A stretch of DNA of 64,000 bases from Bog-159 sp963756605 (GCA_963756605.1 CAVWOT010000034.1:124001-188000); one strand, 5' to 3'; positions 9,185 through 18,082 are shown, numbered from the stretch's first letter. The notes: generated by a model from the sequence alone, not told the origin. Made by a program: numbers and translations.

Positions 9185-9194
9185 AGTGCGCACT
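9185..9194. promoter_or_regulatory. palindromic operator candidate AGTGCGCACT
   Basis: A perfect 10-bp palindrome, partly extended by flanking ATT/CAT, lies between the TetR remnant and the reductase start 50 nt downstream. This is the place and size expected for a TetR-type operator. Inference only. Confidence 0.4.
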
Positions 9195-9245
9195 CATTCA
9201 TATTGGTAGAAGCGAGGATACCAAGATCGTGGAAAGGAGATTCAT

Positions 9246-10280
9246 CTGAAATACCGACTTTTGGGCAACAGCGGACTTCGAGTTTCAGAGGCAGCGCTCG
9301 GCACGATGACCTTCGGCGAGGACTGGGGTTGGGGTACGGCCAAGGACGAGGCACGGAAGATATACGATGCCTTCCGCGAGGCTGGGGGCAATTTCATCGA
9401 CACTGCCAACCTCTACACGAACGGGACGAGCGAATCGTTCCTCGGCGAGTTTATGGATGGCCATCGCCAGAGCGTAGTGGTTGCCACGAAATACACCAAC
9501 GCTTTTCCGGGTACTGACCCGAACGCCGCGGGCAACCAGCGCAAGAATATGATGCAGGCGGTGGAAGCGAGTCTCAAACGACTGAAGACCGACTACGTCG
9601 ACCTGTATTGGGTCCATATCTGGGATCAGATCACGCCCGTGGAAGAGGTCATGAGAGGACTCGACGATCTCGTTCGAGCGGGCAAGGTGCTCTACACGGG
9701 CATCTCTGATGCTCCAGCCTGGTGGATCGCTCAGGCGAATACACTGGCCCACTTTCGTGGGTGGTCTCCCTTCGTCGGGTTGCAAATTGAATACAGCCTG
9801 ATCGAACGCTCGGTCGAGCGGGAGCTGATCCCGATGGCCAAGGCGTTGAACATCGGAGTGACGGCATGGTCGCCGTTGGCGGGCGGCGTACTGACCGGCA
9901 AGTATCACGGCCACGGGTCGCCTGAGTTGGCGCGCATGAACACCGACATGGCGAAAGACTTCATGCCGGAGCCAGTGCGCAGCGGCCGCATCGTCGCCGC
10001 CGTCAAGAGTGTGTCCGATGAGACCGGCCGCAGCATGGCGCAGGTGGCGCTCGCCTGGCTTCGCTATCGCCCCTTGCCGGTCATACCGATCATTGGCGCA
10101 CGGAAGCTGTCACAGTTCCAGGACAATCTCGCGAGTTTCGATCTGACGCTCTCAGCAGATCAATTGAAGACGCTGGACGAGGCAAGCGTGATCGAACTTG
10201 GGTTCCCATACGAAATGTATGCAAAGGCGATGCCGCGAGCAATCTGCTACGGCGGTCTCCGCGACCAGATCCTCGCATAG
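9246..10280 (+). CDS. aldo/keto reductase, apparent CTG start
   Basis: About 344 residues, a full-length AKR TIM barrel: early GLRVSEAALGTMTFG, catalytic-loop Asp/Tyr in FIDTANLYTNG, Lys in VATKYTN, the DLYWVHIWD strand, and a C-terminal NADPH-binding stretch PVIPIIGARK. The expected N-terminus MKYRLLGNSGLR is encoded in frame with CTG at 9246 in place of ATG, and GGAAAGGAGA ends 5 nt upstream, so CTG is taken as the start; the nearest alternative, TTG 9261, would cut off the first beta strand and has poor spacing. Likely substrate is a small aldehyde or ketone. It stands first in an oxidoreductase cluster. Confidence 0.85.
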   Translation: MKYRLLGNSGLRVSEAALGTMTFGEDWGWGTAKDEARKIYDAFREAGGNFIDTANLYTNGTSESFLGEFMDGHRQSVVVATKYTNAFPGTDPNAAGNQRKNMMQAVEASLKRLKTDYVDLYWVHIWDQITPVEEVMRGLDDLVRAGKVLYTGISDAPAWWIAQANTLAHFRGWSPFVGLQIEYSLIERSVERELIPMAKALNIGVTAWSPLAGGVLTGKYHGHGSPELARMNTDMAKDFMPEPVRSGRIVAAVKSVSDETGRSMAQVALAWLRYRPLPVIPIIGARKLSQFQDNLASFDLTLSADQLKTLDEASVIELGFPYEMYAKAMPRAICYGGLRDQILA

Positions 10281-10344
10281 GCGCATTTCGAATTTGTTAA
10301 CCCATGATGGGCCCAGAGTTTCAGAAGCGAACAGGAGAAACCAA

Positions 10345-10953
10345 ATGAAAGCAATCGTCACAGGAAGCGGAGCTATCGGTTCCGCGGTCAGGAAAGCATT
10401 GGAGGAGAAGGGGCACGAGGTCGTCTCTGTGGGCCGCAAGTCCGGTGACTATCACGCGGACATTTCCGATCCCGAGAGTCTGAAGGCGCTCTTCAGTCGG
10501 ATTGGCTCCTTCGATGCCGTGGCCAACGCTGCTGGAGACGTGTCCTTCGGCGCCTTCGAAGAGAGCACCGACGAACAATGGGCGAATTCGATCAAGTTCA
10601 AGGGGATGGGCCAGATCAACCTGGTCCGGGCTGCGCTCCCCTTCATTGCCGATAGGGGATCGTTCACATTGGTGTCGGGCGTCCTGACCGATGAATACCT
10701 GCACGGCGGAACCATCGGAACGACTATCAACCATTTAGTCGAGGGCTTCGTGAAAGGGGCGGCCGTCGAACTGCCGCGTGGCCTGCGGATCAATTGCGTT
10801 AGCCCTACGGTTCTGGCCGAATCGGTGGCTTACCACGCTTATTTCGCCGGCTTCATTCCTGTTCCCGCGTGGGAAGTCGGCCAAGCTTATCTGCGCGCGA
10901 TGTCAACGCCGATCACCGGGCGCATCCTCAAGCTGCATAAGACCAGTTGCTGA
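10345..10953 (+). CDS. small SDR-fold protein without the usual Tyr-x3-Lys
   Basis: 202 residues from ATG 10345, preceded by AGGAGA seven nt upstream. A Rossmann start (VTGSGAIGSAV) and NAAGDVSFG (the NAG motif) are present, as are the LVSG strand and INCVSPTVL after the active site. Where classical SDRs have YxxxK, this reads HGGTIGTTINH, so the catalytic pair is absent. Short SDR-like proteins of about 200 residues of this type are widespread and usually labelled short chain dehydrogenase. It may bind NADP(H) without standard reductase chemistry. It follows the aldo/keto reductase by 64 nt, probably co-transcribed. Confidence 0.8.
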   Translation: MKAIVTGSGAIGSAVRKALEEKGHEVVSVGRKSGDYHADISDPESLKALFSRIGSFDAVANAAGDVSFGAFEESTDEQWANSIKFKGMGQINLVRAALPFIADRGSFTLVSGVLTDEYLHGGTIGTTINHLVEGFVKGAAVELPRGLRINCVSPTVLAESVAYHAYFAGFIPVPAWEVGQAYLRAMSTPITGRILKLHKTSC

Positions 10954-11047
10954 CGAGGCGGCCGAGGCTCATCCATAGACTGAATGAGGAATCGGCGCAT
11001 TTTCGAGTTTCGTCCGCGCATGAATGAATCCAAAAAAGGATCAAAAA

Positions 11048-11915
11048 ATGACACAAAAGACTTGGTTGATTACGGGAAGCGGAAACGGATTGGGGCGGAA
11101 CATCGCCGAAGCAGCACTGAAGGCAGGTGAGAATGTCGTGGCCGGAGCGCGTCGCACCGAAGAACTGGCGTCGCCGGTGGCGCAGTACGGCGAGCGGTTG
11201 AAGTCCGTTACTTTAGAAGTGCGCGATGAGGCGGCCGCAAAGGCAGCCGTGCGGTTAGCGGTGGACGCCTTCGGCCGACTGGATATGCTCGTCAATAACG
11301 CCGGATATGGGCCGCTTGCGCCGTTCGAGTAGACGAGCGCGGAGGACTTCCAGGCTGTGATGGACACGTGTTTCTACGGCGTCGTTTACGCGATGCGCGC
11401 CGCTATACCGGTGATGCGCAAGCAGAAGAGCGGTCACATCTTTCAGGTGTCATCGGTCGGCGGTCGCATGGCGATCGTTGGCAATACGCCGTATCACGCG
11501 GCCAAGTGGGCCGTGGGCGGTTTCAGCGAGCGCTCTGGCGATGGAGGTCGCGCCGTTCGGGGTTAAGGTCTGCACGCTGGAGCCAGGCGGCATTCGGACC
11601 AACTGGGCGCGGCGTGCAGGGCAGAATGCGCCGGATCTGCTGCCGGAGTACGAGGCCTCGGTCGGATCGATACTCAAGCTGCTACGAAGTCTCGAAGGAC
11701 GTTCGGAAGGCGATCCGCGCAAGATCGCGGATGTGATTGTGCAACTGGAGAACAGCTATGAAGTGCCGCTAAGGTTGATCCTAGGTGTGGATGCGGAGAA
11801 GCGTGTGCACCAGGCAGAAGCTGCGCGCGCAAGCGAGGCCGAGAACTGGCGGCATCTCACTTTGTCGACTGTGTTCGAGGATGCGGAATCTATTCTTGAG
11901 CTGCTGAATCACTAG
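11048..11915 (+). pseudogene. SDR oxidoreductase broken by a nonsense codon and a frameshift
   Basis: The ATG at 11048, after AAGGA, opens a classical SDR (TGSGNGLGRNIAEA, then NNAGYG). Frame one hits TAG at 11330-11332 exactly where homologues have a polar residue (PFE-stop-TSAEDF), then continues in frame with the active site YHAAK and GGFSE to about 11540. There the reading moves to another frame and continues as APFGVKVCTLEPGGIRTNW to a stop at 11913. One substitution and one indel would restore about 289 residues. It is the third gene of the cluster, and its decay matches that of the flanking regulators. Confidence 0.8.
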
Positions 11916-11925
11916 CAACGAAAAC

Positions 11926-12568
11926 TCAGGGCTTTAACGCGGGACGATTGCTTGACACTCGTGCGATCAAATCATCGATCCTCGAGAGGGACAGCTTCAG
12001 GATTGGCGGCGCGTTCGCTTTGTTGTACCCGAGGACGAGGTCGATCGTCGGCACATCCCCCATCAGAGGACGGCTGACCGACCACGGGAGAAAGGATTAT
12101 ACATATGCAGGCAACAACGCGACGCTCCGCGTTGACGCGATCAGGAACATCGCCATGGCAAAATTATCGGCTTCAAGCGCGGGCTTGGTGTCGATTCCAC
12201 CGCTTCAGGCAATCATCGATAACGGCCCGTAGCGCAGGAGCAGCCGACACGCTGAGAAGGCTCTCGCCCGCGATTTCCTTCGGGTCAATGGCTTCTCGCG
12301 AGGCAAGACCGTGATCGCTCGGAAGGATGACGACGAGCGGTTCCTTGGTGACAACCCTGTAGATCAGATCTGCCGCCGTCATCTCGGCCCTCAGAAGAGC
12401 GACATCGAGCTTGCCTTTCATCAAATTCCCCCCAAGATCGTGAGAAGAAGACCGGCTTGAGACAGTGACATCGAGCTTGGGCAACTCGTCTCGAAGAACC
12501 CGCATCACCTCAGGCAGCCAGTCGATCTCCTTTGCGAGCGGGGAATTGGATTGGCGTGTGTGGGGCAT
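11926..12568 (-). pseudogene. LysR-type regulator remnant, substrate-binding domain only, frameshifted
   Basis: From 12568 the minus strand encodes EIDWLPEVMRVLRDELPKLD and onward through LVVILPSDHGLASREAID, the effector domain of a LysR regulator. The frame breaks near 12170, and the remaining domain is readable in another frame (PWSVVSRPLMGDVPTIDLVL-type residues, then LGYNKANAPPILK) to a stop at 11926. The N-terminal winged helix is not encoded upstream, so the gene is truncated at 5' and shifted inside. It is convergent with the SDR pseudogene and was probably the local regulator. Confidence 0.7.
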
Positions 12569-12842
12569 TCAGTCCTCCGAACGGCATTGTTGTTCGCCGT
12601 CATTGTGCGGAAGTTAATGCCCCGCAGAATTTTCGTTCAAGACTTTTCGTCTATAGTGCTATTGGTGTGACCAATAACTGGGGTTGCCGGATCGGCAATA
12701 CCAGCGAATTGCTGTATCTTCCGATGGACGCCTAACGATTCAATTCTGCCCGTTGAATACGTTCGTGAATATGCACACCGAGAAGCACCGCCTGTCCTGG
12801 CGGTCGCGGGACTGAAGCGCGTTTCAAAGAAGAGAACCGCAC

Positions 12843-14123
12843 CTATACGGAGAAGGCCGCCTTCTCCAACTGCTTCAACCTGTTCGCCAGCAATTCCTGT
12901 TCCCGCAGGTTCTTCGTCATTGCGATGGCGCGTTGAATTTCTTCACGTGCCTCAGAGAGCCTGCCGATCTTTATCAGCAGGTCTCCGCGAACGCTGGGAA
13001 AGAGATGGTAGCCGGCTAGCGCAGAGTCACCGGCGAGGGTGGCGGCTGCGTCGAGTGCGTCGAGTCCTGCGGCTGGGCCTTGGACCATGCCGACGGCGAC
13101 TGCGCGATTGAGTGCCACGATTGGAGATGGATTGATTTGCAGCAAAGCGTCGTAGAGAAGAACGATGCGGTCCCAGTCTGTCTCTTCGGCGGTGCGGGCG
13201 CGCATGTGACATGCGGCAATGGCTGCCTGCAACGCGTAGGGTTTCGCGCCACCGCCTGGTCTTTGCGCTTGTTCGAGCGCGGTCATTCCTCGCTGGATCT
13301 GCGCGTAGTCCCATAAGGAGCGGTCCTGATCCGGCAATAAGACGGCCTCGCCGTTTTTGCCCCGGCGCGCTCGGTTACGCGATGCCTGCAACTCCATCAA
13401 TGCCACAAGTGCATGAACTTCCGATTCGCCGGGGAGAAGTTGCCCCAGCATGCGCCCTAGGCGCAGCGCCTCTTCAGAGAGAGCGGCCCGCATCAATTCA
13501 TCGCCCGAGGTCGCGGTGTAGCCCTCGTTGAAAATCAGGTAGACCACCATGAGCACGGACTCAACCCTGCAACGCAACTCGTCCCCACTCGGCGTCTCAA
13601 AAGGAACCTGTGCCTCCGAGAGGGTCTTCTTGGCGCGAGAGATCCGCTGCCCCAGCGTCTTTTCCGGCACAAGAAAGGCACGCGCGATCTCCGCCGTGGT
13701 GAGGCCGCCGATCAGGCGCAACGTGAGCGCGATGCGTCCTTCCACCGCAAGCGCGGGATGGCACGCGGTGAAGATGAGCCGCAGCACGTCATCATCGATC
13801 ACCTGATCCAGCGAGTGCTCCAAAGCGTCTCCAAGCCGCTGCTGTTGCCACTCCAGCTCGCGGGCAATCTCTTCATGTTTTTGTACGAGCATGCGGCCGC
13901 GCCGCAACGAATCGATCGCGCGCCGCTTCGCCGCCTTCATCAGCCATGCCCCGGGATTGTCAGGGATGCCTTCCTCGGGCCAAACTTCGAGGGCAGTCAC
14001 GAGCGCATCCTGCGCCAGTTCCTCGGCGATGCCGACGTCGTGGGTGACGCGAGCAATCGCGGCGATGAGGCGTGTGGACTCGATCTTCCACACGGCCTCA
14101 ATTGTCTTAGCTGCATCGCTCAT
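12843..14123 (-). CDS. ECF sigma factor with C-terminal TPR-like extension (ECF42 type)
   Basis: 426 residues from ATG 14123. The first 180 are sigma-70 regions 2 and 4: EELAQDALVTALEVWP, then LRLIGGLTTAEIARAFLVPE with a helix-turn-helix and RAKK. The remaining 240 are a helical extension with NEGYTATSGDEL and repeated helix pairs, the SnoaL-free, TPR-like tail that defines the ECF42 group. Such factors are known to sit beside DGPF/YCII proteins, and here two such genes lie upstream in the same operon, the nearest 5 nt away. No anti-sigma gene is present; control probably goes through the C-terminal domain, as reported for the group. Confidence 0.88.
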   Translation of the reverse strand: MSDAAKTIEAVWKIESTRLIAAIARVTHDVGIAEELAQDALVTALEVWPEEGIPDNPGAWLMKAAKRRAIDSLRRGRMLVQKHEEIARELEWQQQRLGDALEHSLDQVIDDDVLRLIFTACHPALAVEGRIALTLRLIGGLTTAEIARAFLVPEKTLGQRISRAKKTLSEAQVPFETPSGDELRCRVESVLMVVYLIFNEGYTATSGDELMRAALSEEALRLGRMLGQLLPGESEVHALVALMELQASRNRARRGKNGEAVLLPDQDRSLWDYAQIQRGMTALEQAQRPGGGAKPYALQAAIAACHMRARTAEETDWDRIVLLYDALLQINPSPIVALNRAVAVGMVQGPAAGLDALDAAATLAGDSALAGYHLFPSVRGDLLIKIGRLSEAREEIQRAIAMTKNLREQELLANRLKQLEKAAFSV

Positions 14124-14128
14124 GCAAC

Positions 14129-14539
14129 CTAGGCTACGACGTTCCGGTGCTCGAAGCCTTCGGCCGCTTTTTGAACGTCCTCGGGGAAGTCTGGCATCTC
14201 GTGAATCTGGCGAACTTCGATCACCTCGTTGTTGGACATCGGAGCACGCTTGGCCCATTCAACGGCCTCTTCGCGTGAGCGGACCTGGATGATCCAGTAG
14301 CCACCGATGACTTCTTTCGTCTCGGCAAATGGGCCGTCTGTCACGGTCGGTTTGCCGTCTGCGTACGAGATACGTGCTCCGGTCGAGGGAGGAAACAGGC
14401 CGTCGAGCGCGAGCAGGACGCCCGCCTTCTGCAGTGCCTTGTTGTACTCCATCATCTTCGCCACGGCTTCCGCACTAGGAACGGCTTCGGGCGCGGCCGA
14501 TTCATAGCCTTCCGGGATCACCATCATCATGAAACGCAT
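14129..14539 (-). CDS. YCII-related DGPF-domain protein
   Basis: 136 residues from ATG 14539. It carries the family motif almost verbatim: TDGPFAETKEVIGGYWI near residues 70-86. These small ferredoxin-like-fold proteins are the regular genomic partners of ECF42 sigma factors; their biochemical role is not established. It ends 5 nt before the sigma factor start, and its own start lies about 25 nt after the restored end of the reductase gene, so all four genes form one operon. Confidence 0.88.
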   Translation of the reverse strand: MRFMMMVIPEGYESAAPEAVPSAEAVAKMMEYNKALQKAGVLLALDGLFPPSTGARISYADGKPTVTDGPFAETKEVIGGYWIIQVRSREEAVEWAKRAPMSNNEVIEVRQIHEMPDFPEDVQKAAEGFEHRNVVA

Positions 14540-14564
14540 TGAGTTGCTCCTTATGGTTGGTTCT

Positions 14565-15130
14565 TCAAAGGCCCAGCGCATTGATAACGATGCGTGAGGA
14601 CAAGGCTTTCATGCTGGCGAGCTCGAATGCGCGTGGCGGAGTCCCCTCTGCAAAGAAGCGCTTTTTTGCCCAAACAGGACTGGATAGACGAGCAGCAGGA
14701 CCTCATCCGCAAGGCCGCGTTCGAGCAGCGTCGATGTCAGCGTTGAACTGCCGGAGAGGATCAGGTCAGGGCCGTTGTGCGACTTGATGCGGCGAATGTC
14801 CTCGACGATGTCCGGCCCAAGGCCCTCGAACGGGCCCCATTCAAGGCTTTCCGGCCGGTGGGTCGCGATGTATTTCGTCGCGGCGTTGAGGGCGTCAGAC
14901 ATAGGATTGCTCGGCGCCTTCGGCCAGAAGCCCGACCAGAGATCGTAGGTGCGCCGGCCAAGCAGCAGATCGAAGCTCTCGCCATGCGCCGCGAGGACTG
15001 CATCTCTGCCAGCGGGGCTGCGATAGGGTGCTGTCCAGTCGCCGTAGGGGTAATCGCCGTCTTCGCCCAAGCCGCGAACCTGGATTACGCCGTCCAGCGA
15101 GATGTGTTCGAAAATTTTGAGCTTTCTCAT
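14565..15130 (-). pseudogene. DHFR/RibD-like reductase with a single frameshift near the C-terminus
   Basis: ATG 15130 opens MRKLKIFEHISLDGVIQ, the start of a dihydrofolate-reductase-family (RibD C-terminal-like) protein, with LLLGRRTYD and ILSGSSTLTSTLLERGLADE following. After LLVYPVLFGQK the frame runs into an unrelated tail with a stop at 14609. The expected ending RFFAEGTPPRAFELASMKAL is present in the -1 frame and stops at 14565. The break lies in a run of six A in the coding strand; seven A, or -1 slippage there, would give the full 188 residues. It could be a real mutation, a sequence error or transcript slippage. It overlaps the upstream YCII gene by 4 nt. Confidence 0.75.
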
Positions 15131-15510
15131 TGCGAGTCTCCGTGGCTAAGTGATTTTATATTCGGCCGGATTTTCAGGAACGCGCGCACCTCGACAGGAA
15201 CCCGGCAGGCGACGACGGCTTTGCGTCCCCACGCGAGCGCCTCATCCATGTCAGCGGCTTCGAGTATCCAGAAGCCGCCCACGTGCTCCTTGGCCTCAAG
15301 GTACGGCCCGTCGGTGATGACCACCTCTCCACCAGGCTGCTTACGCAATGATTTCGCCTTGGCTGCCGGTTCCAGGCCGCCAGCAAAGAACCTGGCGCCG
15401 GCGGCATCCATCTCTTCGTTGAGCGCGCCGATGTCGCGAATCATCGCTTCGCCTTCGAGAGACGGGTCGTAGTTGTTGGGGTGTTGAATTGCTACCAGAT
15501 ATTGAGGCAT
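15127..15510 (-). CDS. YCII-related DGPF-domain protein, second copy
   Basis: 127 residues from ATG 15510. The motif reads TDGPYLEAKEHVGGFWILEA near residues 66-85, with Tyr in place of Phe in DGPF. It is the first gene of the sigma-factor operon and overlaps the reductase start by ATGA. Two divergent DGPF paralogues in one ECF42 operon suggest a heteromer or two inputs, but this is inference. Confidence 0.85.
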   Translation of the reverse strand: MPQYLVAIQHPNNYDPSLEGEAMIRDIGALNEEMDAAGARFFAGGLEPAAKAKSLRKQPGGEVVITDGPYLEAKEHVGGFWILEAADMDEALAWGRKAVVACRVPVEVRAFLKIRPNIKSLSHGDSQ

Positions 15511-15747
15511 ATCTTCTCCTGTAATAGTCCTTCAGGCGGGGTTCTCTGCCCGGCCTTCACTACAACGACGAACGGCCAGATCGGAATTCTACAAGCCGTC
15601 GGGAAAATTTTTATTTCTGGGAATTTTTTAGTTCTGGCCGCGGCTTCAGGCAGTTCGTAGGATGCACCTGGCAGGTTTTCCTCTGTTTCCAAGGAGAAGA
15701 GGCTCTCCTCGCCTGCCTCCAACCATTTCGAGAATTCCGCCATCACA
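15511..15747. other. leader region of the sigma-factor operon
   Basis: No supported gene. A short minus-strand open frame (about 80 codons from around 15740) has no recognisable ancestry. AT-rich pieces near 15600-15630 could hold the operon promoter, but no clear -35/-10 pair was found. Confidence 0.35.
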
Positions 15748-16200
15748 TTATAGCTGGCCTGATCCTGCCCGCAATGAGCCCCTGAATTTGGCGGTGCCAA
15801 GCACGAGAATCAATAATGATAAGTCAGCAAGGGGCCAGTGAGCACCGCAGCCGCGTCGCCGCTTGCGCCCAGTGGGCAAGGCCCACCGGATCGAGATCGA
15901 CCTGCGCGTCCAACCATTCAACTGCGAACTGCCGACCGTACTTAGAATGGTCCTCCCATCGGCCGCGGAGAGACACGGGATCGTTTCCCGGACGAACACC
16001 TTGCCGGCAAAGCGGACGAACCTTTCACCCTCTGTCCGGAGCCGCCCTGCTAAGAAGTTGGCGCCGTCGTGGTAGCCTCCACGTTTCAGAGCGAAGATGT
16101 TCGGCCCGACGAAAAGCGAGATCGAAACGATGCTGCAGGCCGCTCCCGCCTTTGCAAACCACGGAATGTGTTTGATCTGTTCAGTATTTGCGCGGGTCAT
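15748..16200 (-). CDS. short ORF of unknown ancestry with one N-terminal membrane segment
   Basis: 150 codons from ATG 16200. Residues 12-37 (PWFAKAGAACSIVSISLFVG) could span the membrane; the second half is Arg-rich and unconvincing, so the true gene may be truncated. The start overlaps the end of the upstream fragment by 20 nt, the way operon genes do. An original role in conjugation is possible from that neighbour, but no motif supports it. Confidence 0.25.
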   Translation of the reverse strand: MTRANTEQIKHIPWFAKAGAACSIVSISLFVGPNIFALKRGGYHDGANFLAGRLRTEGERFVRFAGKVFVRETIPCLSAADGRTILSTVGSSQLNGWTRRSISIRWALPTGRKRRRGCGAHWPLADLSLLILVLGTAKFRGSLRAGSGQL

Positions 16201-16566
16201 AATAGCTCTTTTGGCTTAGGCTGAGGCCCCAGAGGGTGAACATCTTCGGGTGATTGCGCATGATGAGCCATGCGCCGAGTGCGAGTGTTGGGAAAGCGAG
16301 AATCGCCAGCATTCGGAACCCGACGAGTAAAAACGTTACGCAGACGAACACAATCGCCATCCATGTTGAGAAATCGAGCCCGAGCTTGGCTCGGCGCGTC
16401 GCCGCCAGCACGAACGCGTTTCGATCACGCTCGCGGAGACGCCGCGTTGATAGAGTTGCCTGGCCAGCATTCGGTCCAGACGGCGTACAGTCCCCGACGT
16501 ACCCGGCGTTTTGTGATACGCATCCAAAACCCGGCGAGCGTATTCTTCCTGCCCGTCGTCCACGAT
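16181..16566 (-). pseudogene. mosaic remnant: DDGQEEYARRV-type helical protein joined to a short membrane protein
   Basis: From about 16566 the minus strand reads DDGQEEYARRVLDAYHKTPG and ARQLYQRGVSASVIE. One missing A near 16420 shifts the frame, which then continues as NAFVLAATRRA and a two-helix membrane protein with TWMAIVFVCVTFLLVGFRML and an end of SYYDPRKY. The short, two-TM C-terminal half resembles VirB3/TrbD-like subunits of type IV secretion systems in size and ending; this is a weak call. The first half is a helical domain seen beside transposition genes. The whole looks like recombined debris. Confidence 0.4.
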
Positions 16567-16574
16567 CGACTTTG

Positions 16575-16736
16575 CGGCAGGCGCAGCGAAGGCCCATCAA
16601 TGTGTACGGTGTGCCAGTAATGCCGCAGACGGCTCAACAGCGCTTCCACCATCGGACGATTGCCCAGGAAGCTGGGCCACTCGTCATACATAAGATTCGT
16701 TGTAATGCTTGTGGAATGCTTGTGCATACTCTGCAA
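16575..16736 (-). mobile_element. C-terminal fragment of an IS21-type IstB helper ATPase
   Basis: About 50 codons read STSITTNLMYDEWPSFLGNR, MVEALLSRLRHYWHTVHIDG and PSLRLPQ, a close match to the end of IstB ATP-binding proteins of IS21-family elements. The Walker motifs, the rest of IstB and the IstA transposase are absent. It abuts a serine recombinase fragment on the opposite strand, so this is a junction between two broken elements. Confidence 0.7.
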
Positions 16737-16803
16737 TTAGAACTGGAACAGGCCCGCTATGAGGTGCGCCTGGCGGCCCGCCGGTACGAGGCTATCGATC
16801 CGG
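16731..16803 (+). mobile_element. serine recombinase fragment
   Basis: About 24 codons read LQLELEQARYEVRLAARRYE followed by AIDP, matching the helical segment of large serine recombinases that precedes the zinc-ribbon/coiled region (usual form: LELEKARYEAxRAxRQYDAVDPENR). The catalytic domain is not present. The similarity ends abruptly after IDP, where an unrelated sequence begins. Confidence 0.55.
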
Positions 16804-18082
16804 TGGTTCTGAAGGCGCGGGAGTCCTTCAGGACAACCCCAGTCAGAGAGCGCCTCGATACAGTCCTTAATGTGGGACTGGCTTTGGGAGACGATACTCT
16901 CGTTACCTTAGCAGGGCTCGCCCGCAACGAGCTGTCTCTGGAGCCTGCGATTGCGTTCGAGGAGGTTTTGCGTCGGGCCAAGGAGTCGGGCTTGGACCTG
17001 AACTTGGAGGTCCTGATTAAGCGGATCCGAAGGCTTTCCTGGGGATTCAGGAGCAATGCGGAACGAACGGAGGTCCTGTTGGGCTGTCGGAACGCAATTC
17101 GGGAAGGCGAGTTTTCGAAGCTTGGTCGCCGATCTGCTTCGAAGCGTCAAGGCGGCGGGAGAGTTCCAAATGTATGTGGAACTCGCAGCGGAACTGATGC
17201 AGCGCATTAGCAGGGTAGAGTTGCGGGGCGCTGACGGCCCACCGCTATAACTCGGGATTTCGCGCATGCTCCGGGAGATGCTCCTCTGGGGAATGCCCTC
17301 CCACATGCTTGAACGGATGTTGTCCCCCAGTGACATCGATGCCATCGCGGGTCTTTCGCACGCAGATATGGCCTTGGAAGTTATTCAACTTTCTCTGCGG
17401 GATCCGCAGGGCTGGTTTGGGCCCGGGATCCGCACAGACCTCGTGCGCCGCTTTGAGGACACCGGGTATACTGCTTGCGCGTCCCCGGAAGCAGCCGCCG
17501 ATTTTCTGCGCTTCAGCGCATCTAGGCGACAAGTGTCGCGCATCGCCTCGTGGACCACTTCATATTGCCCCGTCAGCTATTCTCAATGGCACCGGAGACG
17601 GCCAGCGATCTCCTTTCGCTAGCGCGCAGGGGACCTTTCAAACGGGCTTGTAGGAGACTATGCTCCGAGCTTTAAAATCCAGAGTAGTTGCCCGGGGAGG
17701 AGGAACTCACCGTTTTGGCACAGGCTATACTGGGAGAGGCGCCACCGCGACAACATCGGTATCGCAGCCCTTGCGAGTCGATCGGTTCGCCTTCGGAATC
17801 AATTGCTACATACCATCCTGGCCTACGGATCCCGGGAGCTGCGGTACGTCGTCCTTGCGGAGTCGCTCGCTCGCCAGGCGCCGGCGAACACCGGGGGCCG
17901 CGCCGGCGTTCATGCACATGTTTCGCCTTGACCTTGAGGGGGCACCGAACTCCGCGATAGGCGACCTTCGCTGGCTTGCGCATCTCTGCACGGACGAGGA
18001 GTTTGCAGCGCGCATAGAAGAGGTCGTTGCCCGCTCCACGGAATTGAGCGACCAGGCACCACTGTTCCCCACTGACGAATGA
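16804..18082 (+). pseudogene. shredded gene for a helical (possibly repeat) protein
   Basis: Coding-like stretches continue on the plus strand but switch frame several times: ERLDTVLNVGLALGDDTLVT and LEPAIAFEEVLRRAKESGLD to about 17110; VADLLRSVKAAGEFQMYVEL to 17250; LSHADMALEVIQLSLRDPQG to about 17500; then short pieces such as FSMAPETASDLLSLARR and IGDLRWLAHLCTDEEFAARI. Each is amphipathic-helical, as in HEAT/ARM-like repeats. At least four frame changes and one internal stop are needed to join them. No family was recognised. Confidence 0.4.

Noticed and set aside
14124..14258. Extension of the ECF42 sigma factor by 45 codons
   Set aside because: It runs through the adjacent YCII gene in another frame; region 2 homology starts at the ATG at 14123.
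14640..14690. Programmed -1 frameshift signal in the DHFR-like gene
   Set aside because: The A-run is not a good heptamer slippery site in the zero frame and no downstream pseudoknot was seen. A lost base is simpler, so it is reported only as a frameshift.
16254..17210. 318-codon plus-strand ORF read as one gene
   Set aside because: The first 155 codons are antisense to mobile-element fragments, the next 24 are a recombinase piece, and the rest belongs to a shredded gene. The joined frame has no family match.
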